A stretch of DNA of 64,000 bases from the NCBI RefSeq assembly GCF_014145665.1, contig NZ_JACHTD010000013.1, forward strand, positions 33,252-97,251, read 5' to 3'. Each line of letters begins with the position of its first letter. Position 1 is the stretch's first letter. The DNA is from Myroides sp. NP-2. GTDB lineage: Bacteria > Bacteroidota > Bacteroidia > Flavobacteriales > Flavobacteriaceae. The notes under the pieces were generated by a model. It saw only the letters and a list, made by a program, of their open reading frames with translations. It made no database searches and had not been told where the DNA came from. The position numbers and the translations under genes are program-made. Shown here in pieces: positions 44,583-52,554 of the stretch.

Positions 44583-46706
44583 TTACAGAATCATAGAAAG
44601 TTGAATGCGTTTTTTTGCAAAATCAACATCCACTACTTTCACTTGTACGTGTTGGTGTAACTTCACTACTTCATTCACGTCGGAAACAAATCCTTCTTTT
44701 AGCTGGGAGATGTGAACCAAGCCACTTTCTTTAATTCCCACATCAACAAAACACCCAAAGTTGGTAATATTATTGACAATACCCGGCAATACTTGTCCAA
44801 TTTTTAGATCCGTAATTTGCTTTACAGCAGGGTCAAATTCGAAGACTTTGGCTGCCTTACGCGGGTCCAATCCTGGTTTTTCCAATTCTTTTAAAATATC
44901 CGTTAAAGTTAAAATCCCTATATCTGCCGTTTCATATTTTTTTACATCAATCTTCCCAATGGCTTCTTTATTAGAGATTAAAGTATCCACGGTTACGTTT
45001 AGATCTTTTGCCATTTTTTCCACCACAGGATAGGCCTCTGGATGCACAGCTGAATCATCCAAGGGATGGGCTGCATTTTTAATTCGAATAAAAGCTGCCG
45101 CTTGTTGAAAGGCTTTTTCCCCTAATCGCGGTACCTTTTTCAACGTTGCTCTAGAGGTAAATGCCCCGTGCTCTGCTCGATATTGTACAATATTCTCCGC
45201 CATCTTCTCCCCTATTCCCGATACATAGCTCAACAAAGACTTGCTTGCGGTATTGATGTTAATGCCCACTTTGTTTACGCACTTCATCACAACAGTATCC
45301 AACTCGCTTTTCAGCAGGGTTTGATCAACATCGTGTTGATATTGTCCTACTCCAATCGACTTAGGGTCAATCTTTACCAATTCTGCTAAAGGATCTGCTA
45401 AGCGTCTTCCGATAGACACGGCTCCACGCACTGTTACATCGTAATTGGGAAACTCTTCTCGAGCGATCTTTGAAGCTGAATAGACCGAGGCTCCTGCTTC
45501 GTTAACCACAAAGACCTGTACAGGCTTATCGAAGGCTATTTTCTTGATAAAGAATTCGGTTTCCCTCGATGCAGTTCCATTTCCGATTGCAATGGCCTCT
45601 ATGCGATAGGAATTGACCATAGACCGCACTTTTTTCATGGCAATTGCACTGTCTTTTTGCGGTGGATGCGGATAAATTGTTTCGTTGTACAACAGATTTC
45701 CATTTTCGTCCAAACACACAATTTTACATCCTGTTTTATAGCCTGGATCAATCGCTAAAATGCGTTTTTCCCCCAAAGGAGAAGCTAATAATAATTGGGC
45801 TAAGTTATCGGCAAAAACGGCAATAGAATTAGCATCTGCTTTGGCTTTGGCTTCGCCCAACACTTCATTAGACAAGGCAGGTTCCAACAAGCGTTTGTAG
45901 CTGTCCGCTACCGCTTTTTGCAGATAAGCCGCTGCTTCGCCTTTGCTCTTTATAATTGTCTGCTCCACAAATTGAAGCGCCTCTTCTTTGTCTACTGCAA
46001 TATTCATGCGAATATAGCCTTCTTTTTCCGCGCGTAAAATAGCGAGTAATCGGTGGGCGGGAATCTTATATAGTGGTTCTGACCAATCGAAATACTGTTC
46101 GAATTTCTGCGCCCCTTCTTCTTCTATTTTTGCTTTGACCACTTTGGTCGCCACAATGGCCTCTCGTTGAAATTTTCGTCTCAATGCCTTGCGGATATAC
46201 AAATGTTCATTGATCCATTCAGCAATAATATCACAGGCCCCTTGAATGGCTTTCTCCTCATCTTCGACCTCGTTTGTGATATACTTGCTCGCCATGGTTT
46301 GGATGTTCGTAGCATTTTGCGCCATAATAATTTTCGCCAAAGGTTCTAAACCTAAGGCTCTGGCAGTATCAGCCTTTGTTTTACGCGTTTTCTTATACGG
46401 CAAATACAAATCCTCTATTTCTATTAAATCAAAGCTCTGCTCGATCTTTGCACGCAATTCGTCTGTCAACTTCCCTTGCTCTTCAATCGACGCCAAAACA
46501 GACTCCTTTCGCTTGACAATTCCCACATAGAGATCGCGGTACTTGGCAATCTTTTCAATGGCCACTTCGTCTAAATTTCCAGTTCTATCTTTTCTATAGC
46601 GCGCAATAAAGGGGATGGTACATGCTTCATCTAACAAGGCTAAAGTGTTCTCAATACTTTTTATGGAAGCATCTACAGCTTGTTGAATAAAATGAATCAA
46701 GGTCAT
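44583..46706 (-). CDS. tex: Tex family transcription accessory / RNA-binding protein
   Basis: 707 residues, the usual Tex architecture: N-terminal helical region, YqgF/RNase H-like domain with LAIDPGYKTGCK near residue 320, helix-hairpin-helix repeats (LLSYVSGIGEKMAENIVQ, ending in RLGEKAF), and a C-terminal S1 domain (GQVLPGIVNNITNFGCFVDVG). Tex binds nucleic acid and affects transcription and RNA decay in several bacteria. It is divergent from the DUF1294 gene. Confidence 0.94.
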   Translation of the reverse strand: MTLIHFIQQAVDASIKSIENTLALLDEACTIPFIARYRKDRTGNLDEVAIEKIAKYRDLYVGIVKRKESVLASIEEQGKLTDELRAKIEQSFDLIEIEDLYLPYKKTRKTKADTARALGLEPLAKIIMAQNATNIQTMASKYITNEVEDEEKAIQGACDIIAEWINEHLYIRKALRRKFQREAIVATKVVKAKIEEEGAQKFEQYFDWSEPLYKIPAHRLLAILRAEKEGYIRMNIAVDKEEALQFVEQTIIKSKGEAAAYLQKAVADSYKRLLEPALSNEVLGEAKAKADANSIAVFADNLAQLLLASPLGEKRILAIDPGYKTGCKIVCLDENGNLLYNETIYPHPPQKDSAIAMKKVRSMVNSYRIEAIAIGNGTASRETEFFIKKIAFDKPVQVFVVNEAGASVYSASKIAREEFPNYDVTVRGAVSIGRRLADPLAELVKIDPKSIGVGQYQHDVDQTLLKSELDTVVMKCVNKVGININTASKSLLSYVSGIGEKMAENIVQYRAEHGAFTSRATLKKVPRLGEKAFQQAAAFIRIKNAAHPLDDSAVHPEAYPVVEKMAKDLNVTVDTLISNKEAIGKIDVKKYETADIGILTLTDILKELEKPGLDPRKAAKVFEFDPAVKQITDLKIGQVLPGIVNNITNFGCFVDVGIKESGLVHISQLKEGFVSDVNEVVKLHQHVQVKVVDVDFAKKRIQLSMIL

Positions 46707-46736
46707 AATATATTATTTTAAGAATAGCTAAAATAC

Positions 46737-46744
46737 TACCTTTG
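46737..46744 (+). promoter_or_regulatory. TAnnTTTG -7 element
   Basis: TACCTTTG lies 18 bp upstream of the DUF1294 gene start. Confidence 0.6.
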
Positions 46745-46762
46745 CGCCAATAAATAAATGAG

Positions 46763-47026
46763 ATGAAGTTTTTATTCTTTTACATTTTTGCCATAAACTA
46801 CATTACCTACTCTATGTTCAAAATTGACAAAGAGCGGGCGCAAAAAAACAAGAATCGAATTTCAGAAAAAAATCTGTTAACGCTTTGCTTCTTAGGAGGC
46901 AGCCTTGGCGGATGGTTAGCCATGAAACAATTGCGCCACAAAACCGCTAAGCAGAGTTTTAAGCTAAAGTTTTACGCCGTATTTATTATTCAGGTGGTTT
47001 TGTTTTTTGCGTTGTTTCGAAGATAG
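46763..47026 (+). CDS. DUF1294 family membrane protein
   Basis: 87 residues with hydrophobic helices at about 3-18, 38-54 and 68-85. The family signature INYITYSMFKIDKERA and LGGSLGGWLAMKQLRHKT is clear. DUF1294 proteins are small inner-membrane proteins of unknown function. The gene converges with the nuclease-like gene, 20 bp away. Confidence 0.85.
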   Translation: MKFLFFYIFAINYITYSMFKIDKERAQKNKNRISEKNLLTLCFLGGSLGGWLAMKQLRHKTAKQSFKLKFYAVFIIQVVLFFALFRR

Positions 47027-47046
47027 TTAAAACTAACCTTTATTTT

Positions 47047-47466
47047 TTAATAGCTGTATTCACGTTGATTCACCGCAATTTCTAACGCACAAGTATATTT
47101 CTCTTTTAAGTATTTCTTTTTCTTCTGGATAGAAGTATCCACTCTAGGCGATTTAGAACAAATAACATAGGCTGTTCTCCTTCTTTTAGAAGATTTACCC
47201 ACAACTTCGATCGTTTCTATAATTTGCTCTAGTGCTTTACTTACATCTTGTCCTTTTAATTCGATATAAAAATCATCATAGGCAGTTACTAGCATAAAAT
47301 CGCAAGCCCTACTGTTTTGAATATGACAGCCATCTACTTTGATTTTCGTAGATTTAATCTGTTGGGTATTTACTAACGTTAGCTTTCTTCCTTTCTCTTG
47401 AAAAACGAATTTGCTACGCGAATCTGTTTCTTTACATGTAGGATCAATCTTGTCCAGCATACTCAA
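47047..47466 (-). CDS. Putative PD-(D/E)XK nuclease-like protein, partner of the ATPase
   Basis: 139 residues. The segment RACDFMLVTAYDDFYIELKG carries Asp56, then Glu69-x-Lys71 at the end of a beta strand, and Gln81 in the following helix. This is the spacing of the PD-(D/E)XK nuclease core. The rest is basic (KSSKRRR, QKKKKYLKEKY). The start overlaps the end of the upstream ATPase gene by 17-23 bp (ATG at 47466 or 47460), so the two proteins are probably made together. No family name is known to me; nuclease activity is inferred from the motif. Confidence 0.6.
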   Translation of the reverse strand: MSMLDKIDPTCKETDSRSKFVFQEKGRKLTLVNTQQIKSTKIKVDGCHIQNSRACDFMLVTAYDDFYIELKGQDVSKALEQIIETIEVVGKSSKRRRTAYVICSKSPRVDTSIQKKKKYLKEKYTCALEIAVNQREYSY

Positions 47467-48745
47467 TGTCTAATAATTGATCAAACGCTCTTCCTATCGT
47501 ATTGGACACCTCATCCAATAATGCTGCATCAATAATGCCATTTTCTTGATCCATTAAATCAGTAGCTCCACCCTGGTCTATTGCGTAGACCCCAAAAAGA
47601 CTAGAGTCGAGAAGAGCCTCTCCTCCTATAATTTTTTCGACAGCTTCCCTTTTTGTTTCATCTTCCTTGACGAGATTTCCAGCATAAATTAAATTATTAA
47701 AAGAAGTAAGAATATAAGGGCTATGTGTTGTAATAAACAGCTGAAAATTAGAAGCATTACTTGTATAAACTTGGGCTAATAAGTCTACAATCTGTTTTTG
47801 AGCCGTAGGAAACAGATGAGCTTCTGGTTCCTCTATATATAATATGCACCCATCAGACGACCATTTTCTTTCATAAATAGCCTTCAAAATCAACAACATT
47901 GGCAATGACTCTTGTTGCCCTGAGGACACATTTTTCAACTCCACTTTTCTTTGATCCTCATGAAGGATGTATACTTGCCCTTCTTCTTCCTTGATATATC
48001 GTCCTCCAATGATCTGATTGACCAAAGTAGTAAATTGACTAGGGTTTTCCTGTAGTTCTTCCCCAGCACTTCTCATTTCTAAGTCTTCTAAAAGCTGGTA
48101 AATTGCTCCAAATCTCAACATAAAAGAATCTAGAGAAGAACTCATCTCTCCTTCTCCTTCCACAATAGAAAATATATTCCTATTAATAGTTGAAAAAAAA
48201 CTACGCCCTGCAGGAACGAAAACTTGCTCTGCTAAATTTTCATTAAACTTTTCTCCTAATTTTACTCTGAAAAAACGTTCAATCTCTTTTCTGTGTTTTA
48301 AATATTGACTAATCCCTAAATCGCCAACTTTTAAAGTAGAATACTGTTGATTTAATTGAATTATTTCCTCCAATATAGTCGTATATTCTCTTGGTAATTC
48401 TATTTTTATTTCTCCACTGCCCTTTCCTCTAACAACATAGAGCAATCCACTGGTACTTTGATATACCACTTCAAAATAACCTTCGGACTTCCAAGCACTT
48501 TTGTCAAACATTTTACGAAAAACACCAATCATATTTCTTTCGTGATTTTCTACTGTTTCCAAAAATGAAATCCCTGTTCTACTCCCTAGATCATACAAGG
48601 TTTCTTTAAAAAAGTAAATCAACTTTACCACCACACTTTTCCCAACCCCCTGAGGACCAATCAAAATATTAATCGGCTTAATATCTAAGTCTAGCTTCTC
48701 TATTCCCGCGAAATTTTGTATTGATATTTTTTCTATCGGTTCCAT
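47444..48745 (-). CDS. AAA/ABC-type ATPase (AAA_15/OLD-like), partner of the nuclease-like protein
   Basis: 434 residues from the ATG at 48745. The Walker A is GPQGVGKS (30-37), preceded by the typical ISIQNFAGIEKLDLDI strand. The signature is VSSGQQES, Walker B with catalytic Glu is ILYIEEPEAHL, and the switch His is in TTHSPYIL. This is the SMC/OLD/RecF-like ATPase group (AAA_15/AAA_21), as in the ATPases of PARIS, retron-associated and other defence systems. No TOPRIM domain follows; the C-terminal region is short and the effector role could lie in the overlapping gene. Confidence 0.8.
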   Translation of the reverse strand: MEPIEKISIQNFAGIEKLDLDIKPINILIGPQGVGKSVVVKLIYFFKETLYDLGSRTGISFLETVENHERNMIGVFRKMFDKSAWKSEGYFEVVYQSTSGLLYVVRGKGSGEIKIELPREYTTILEEIIQLNQQYSTLKVGDLGISQYLKHRKEIERFFRVKLGEKFNENLAEQVFVPAGRSFFSTINRNIFSIVEGEGEMSSSLDSFMLRFGAIYQLLEDLEMRSAGEELQENPSQFTTLVNQIIGGRYIKEEEGQVYILHEDQRKVELKNVSSGQQESLPMLLILKAIYERKWSSDGCILYIEEPEAHLFPTAQKQIVDLLAQVYTSNASNFQLFITTHSPYILTSFNNLIYAGNLVKEDETKREAVEKIIGGEALLDSSLFGVYAIDQGGATDLMDQENGIIDAALLDEVSNTIGRAFDQLLDIEYAGQD

Positions 48746-48766
48746 TCCCCTATCATTTTTAAAAGT

Positions 48767-48781
48767 CGTATTAAAAATACG
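48767..48781 (-). promoter_or_regulatory. Palindrome over the ATPase promoter region
   Basis: CGTATT and AATACG form a perfect inverted repeat around three A residues, 22 bp upstream of the ATPase ATG. On the minus strand it contains TATTTTTA, one base from the -7 consensus, so a bound protein could block the promoter. No regulator gene is adjacent. Confidence 0.35.
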
Positions 48782-48965
48782 ATTTATTTTATACCTACTA
48801 CACAATCATTCTTATCTATTTTATGGAATATGTTAGCTGGAAGCTTTTTACATATAAAACAATAGTTACACTTTATCTATTTGCGCAACCACAATCAAAC
48901 TGAAAACTCTTCTTTCATAATTCGTTGTTTTTCAATATCTTTAATTTTCAACTCAATTGCTTAGT

Positions 48966-49784
48966 ATGAAATCCACTCTCTATTTATTGCTTACCAGTCT
49001 TTTGGTTTCTTGTGGAGAAAATACAAATAACTCCCCTTTTCTAGTCTTTTCTAAGGACAAAGTTACGGCAGAAGTTACTCCTCAAATAACCTACATCAAC
49101 CCTAGTGGGATGACGGTGCAAACACGGTATAATGTTCCTGAAAATTACACTCGAAAGACCTATAGGCACCAAGATTTTGGCTATCATTTACAGCAGTTAC
49201 CGCTAAAAGACTACGGTAAAAAGGTGAAGTACTACAATGGAAAAGACAAAAACACCCCTCAGGTGTATTCTTCTGTAGTGGATTTGCCTATTGGCGCAAA
49301 AGATTTACATCAATGTGCGGATGCCGCCATGCGTTTACGAGCCGATTTTTTATACCAACAAAAGCGATACGGCGAAATTTCCTTCCACTTTAACGATGGT
49401 CAACCGCGTGCGTATACCGACTATGTCAAGGGGGATTATTCCACTCAAACGTATTGGAACTATCTGGAACACATCTTCATGTACGCCAATACGAGTTCCC
49501 TAAAACAACAACTCCAATCTGTACCAAAAAACGAAGTACAAATTGGAGATATTTTATTGCAATCTGGCACGCCTTATGGCCATGCCGTAATCGTCATTGA
49601 TATGGCTGAAAATCAAGCAGGAGATCGCCTTGTATTGCTTGCCCAAAGCTATATGCCTGCACAAGAACTCCAAGTACTAGAGAATCCCTCTTCCTCTGAT
49701 GGCAATCCGTGGTATCGAATAGACCACGATCGCATCATCACTCCCAAATGGGAGTTTACTTCAGCCGATTGGAAAACCTGGTGA
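48966..49784 (+). CDS. DUF4846 family lipoprotein
   Basis: 272 residues from the ATG at 48966, where a lipoprotein signal begins (Cys in LLVSC, about residue 16). The DUF4846 signature is visible: DLHQCADAAMRLRADFLY, ISFHFNDGQPRAYTDY, and the C-terminal IGDILLQSGTPYGHAVIVIDMA. The last segment has the GHAV pattern of papain/NlpC-like folds, but no clear Cys partner is seen, so catalysis is uncertain. Single gene, convergent with rpiB. Confidence 0.78.
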   Translation: MKSTLYLLLTSLLVSCGENTNNSPFLVFSKDKVTAEVTPQITYINPSGMTVQTRYNVPENYTRKTYRHQDFGYHLQQLPLKDYGKKVKYYNGKDKNTPQVYSSVVDLPIGAKDLHQCADAAMRLRADFLYQQKRYGEISFHFNDGQPRAYTDYVKGDYSTQTYWNYLEHIFMYANTSSLKQQLQSVPKNEVQIGDILLQSGTPYGHAVIVIDMAENQAGDRLVLLAQSYMPAQELQVLENPSSSDGNPWYRIDHDRIITPKWEFTSADWKTW

Positions 49785-49792
49785 AAGGCAAG

Positions 49793-50224
49793 TTAAGAAC
49801 AAGCAATTTTATTCACGCGATTAGCGTGACGACCGCCTTCAAATGCGGTATTCAAAAACGTTTCAACCATAGCAATAGCCTGTTCAATAGAAGTAAAACG
49901 CGCAGGAATACTGATAACATTTGCATCGTTGTGCAAACGCGCCAATTCAGCGATTTCTTTTGTCCAACACAACGCACAACGCACCCCTTGGTGTTTGTTC
50001 GCCGACATGGCAATTCCATTACCACTACCGCAAATAACAATTCCAAAATCCACAGTACCCTTTTCTACTGCTGTAGCGACTTGGTGTCCAAAATCCGGAT
50101 AGTCCACGGAATCAAAACTATCTGTTCCATAGTTTGTTACTTCATATCCTTTGGCTTGTAAAAAATCGACAATGGCCTTTTTATACGCTGGCCCGGCATG
50201 ATCATTTCCTATTGCTATTTTCAT
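49793..50224 (-). CDS. rpiB: Ribose 5-phosphate isomerase B
   Basis: 143 residues from the ATG at 50224, of the LacA/RpiB family. It interconverts ribose 5-phosphate and ribulose 5-phosphate. The N-terminal IAIGNDHAGPAYK and the active-site Cys in ICGSGNGIAMSANK are intact. An upstream ATG (50254) would add ten residues lacking family similarity. Confidence 0.94.
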   Translation of the reverse strand: MKIAIGNDHAGPAYKKAIVDFLQAKGYEVTNYGTDSFDSVDYPDFGHQVATAVEKGTVDFGIVICGSGNGIAMSANKHQGVRCALCWTKEIAELARLHNDANVISIPARFTSIEQAIAMVETFLNTAFEGGRHANRVNKIACS

Positions 50225-50272
50225 CTGTGTTGTTGTGTTATTATTCACTGACAAAGGTAAAACTTTTGCCTT

Positions 50273-51886
50273 TTATAATCCTAATTCTTCTACAGCTATT
50301 TGACGCATTTCCACCTTTCTAACTTTCCCTGAGATGGTCATTGGAAAAGAAGAAACGAACTTCCAATACTTAGGGATGCGATAATGGGCAATCTTCTGAT
50401 CACAAAACTCACGCATGCTTTCCGCTGTTGCGGTTTTTCCTTCTTTGAGGATAATCCACGCCATAACTTCTTCCCCGTATTTTTCACTTGGTACCCCAAT
50501 GACTTGCACATCGGCTACATCGGGATGGGTGTACAAGAAATCCTCTATCCACTTTGGTGAGATATTCTCTCCACCGCGAATAATCAAATCTTTTATTCGT
50601 CCGGTGATGGCTATAAACCCTTCCTCATCCATCGTCGCCAAATCTCCTGTATGCATCCATCGATTTTCATCGAGTACTTCAGCAGTTAAGGTGCGATTAT
50701 TCCAATATTTCAACATGACGGAATATCCGCGTGTACACAGTTCACCTGCCTCTCCTCGAGGTACGATTCCCCCAGTTTCAGGATCGATAATTTTGATCTC
50801 CAAGTGATCTTGTACTGTTCCTACTGTGCTGACTTGTTTCTTTATATCAATGCCAATATGGGTTTGTGTGGACACAGGGGATGTTTCTGTCATCCCGTAA
50901 CAAATACTGATCTCGTCCATATTCATTTCGGTTTTCACGCGTTTCATCACGTGTTCAGGACAGAGCGAACCAGCCATCACACCAGTGCGCAAAGACGACA
51001 AATCGTATTTCTTGAAATCAGCTAGTTGCAATTCAGCAATAAACATAGTCGGCACACCATAGAGCGAGGTACACTTTTCTTGTTCGACGACGGCTAGTGT
51101 TTTGGCGGGATCGAAACTATCATTGGGAATAACGATGGTAGCTCCATGAGAGGTGCAACACAAATTGCCGATAACCATACCAAAACAGTGGTAAAAAGGA
51201 ACAGGAATACACACGCGATCTTGGGCACTATAGTTCAAGCGAATGCCAATAAAATAACCGTTGTTTAAGATATTGTGATGGGTCAGTGTTACCCCTTTGG
51301 GAAAACCCGTAGTTCCTGAGGTATATTGGATGTTAACTGCTTCTCCAAACTGTACAGAATCTTCTATTTCTGCTAATACTGCTGCATTTATTTTCTGGCC
51401 TTCAGCCACAAAACGATCCCATTCTTCACCAAGGAAAACCACTTCCTGTAGGGATGGGCAATCTTCGCGTACCAAGGAAATCATTTTTCGATAATCGCTT
51501 GTTCGGTAGGATTCTGCCGATATGATGGCCTTTATCTCCGATTGATTGACCGCAAATTCTAATTCATGTGCGCGATAAGCGGGATTCAAATTGACTAATA
51601 TAACGCCAATTCGAGCCGTAGCATATTGCAAGAGTACCCACTCATAACAATTAGGCGCCCAAATCCCCACGCGATCTCCTTTTTCAATATTTAAAGCCAA
51701 AAGCGCTTGCGCTACTTGCCCCGTTTGTTCAAAAAATTCGCTATACGTCGCACGATAGTTCTGATGCGCACTAATTAACGCTTCATTATCTGGATATAAG
51801 GCCGTTATTTTTCTTAAATTTTCTCCTATTGTCTCTCCTAACAATGGAATATTAGATGCTCCATGCACATAAGATATTGCTTTCAT
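50273..51886 (-). CDS. AMP-binding acyl-CoA synthetase
   Basis: 537 residues of the ANL superfamily. The ATP loop is YTSGTTGFPKGVTLTHHN near residues 189-206, the adenylation motif is YGMTETSPVS, and the C-terminal hinge and lysine motif are GRIKDLIIRGGENISP and SGKVRKVEMR. The full-length medium/long-chain fatty acyl-CoA ligase is the closest pattern. The precise acyl substrate is not determinable. The gap to rpiB is 48 bp. Confidence 0.88.
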   Translation of the reverse strand: MKAISYVHGASNIPLLGETIGENLRKITALYPDNEALISAHQNYRATYSEFFEQTGQVAQALLALNIEKGDRVGIWAPNCYEWVLLQYATARIGVILVNLNPAYRAHELEFAVNQSEIKAIISAESYRTSDYRKMISLVREDCPSLQEVVFLGEEWDRFVAEGQKINAAVLAEIEDSVQFGEAVNIQYTSGTTGFPKGVTLTHHNILNNGYFIGIRLNYSAQDRVCIPVPFYHCFGMVIGNLCCTSHGATIVIPNDSFDPAKTLAVVEQEKCTSLYGVPTMFIAELQLADFKKYDLSSLRTGVMAGSLCPEHVMKRVKTEMNMDEISICYGMTETSPVSTQTHIGIDIKKQVSTVGTVQDHLEIKIIDPETGGIVPRGEAGELCTRGYSVMLKYWNNRTLTAEVLDENRWMHTGDLATMDEEGFIAITGRIKDLIIRGGENISPKWIEDFLYTHPDVADVQVIGVPSEKYGEEVMAWIILKEGKTATAESMREFCDQKIAHYRIPKYWKFVSSFPMTISGKVRKVEMRQIAVEELGL

Positions 51887-52554
51887 TTTTCACTTTCGTT
51901 TTTTTATTGGTTTTCCTAAAATACAAAAAAAAAGGAAAGGTCTCCCTCCTTTTGCAATATCTTATCAAACCCGACAACGCTTTCTTTGTACAGTAGATTT
52001 TCCTACTGCTTCCTATCAGGAACAAACAACATCCCCCGACATTTCCTTTTAGCTACTTTGGATCAACTTCGAGTGTGCTTCGAGTGTGCTTCGACAAATT
52101 CCTATTTTATCGAAGTAAACTCTAAGAAGAGTCGAAGAACAGTTGGAGAACAAACAAGACAAACAAGACAAAAACAAAACCAAAAGGACAGAAAAAATGC
52201 CGTGCTTTAAGTGCTTGCTTCAGTTCTTAAAACTAGAAAAAAAGAAATAAATGCTGTATAAATGAGAAAAAAGAAATACTTTTGATCCAGTTTTCTGAAT
52301 GAATTACACTTTTTTAAGGACTAAAAACAAGTAGAAATCAAGTGAAAAGACTTAGACCTCAACTGATTCTTCTTGTGTTCTTTACCGAAAAAATGAAAAA
52401 CTATCGATTGATATAGTTGAGATTAGCACACTTTTTATCCCCCGTAATTCACAATAATAACACAAAAAACGACCTTTTATTCCTCAGAATAAAGAGTATT
52501 TCGTACATTTAAACAACTTTCCATGGCCAAAAGGCTGGGAAAAAAATCAAGAAA
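51887..52554. other. AT-rich intergenic region with degenerate short repeats
   Basis: This 668-bp divergent gap has no credible gene. Two adjacent copies of CTTCGAGTGTG (52068-52078 and 52079-52089) are followed by CTTCGA and a distant TCGAAG, and a run of AAACAAGAC-type repeats follows near 52152-52175. The CTTCGA units look like a decayed intergenic palindrome family. The promoter of rnr must lie at its right end, but I see no exact TAnnTTTG match there. Confidence 0.4.

Noticed and set aside
49709..50161. 150-codon open frame opposite rpiB
   Set aside because: Shadow of rpiB; the real gene carries intact active-site motifs and a good start.
51986..52210. 74-codon open frame in the rnr upstream region
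   Set aside because: Low-complexity translation over short repeats, no promoter or similarity; treated as non-coding.
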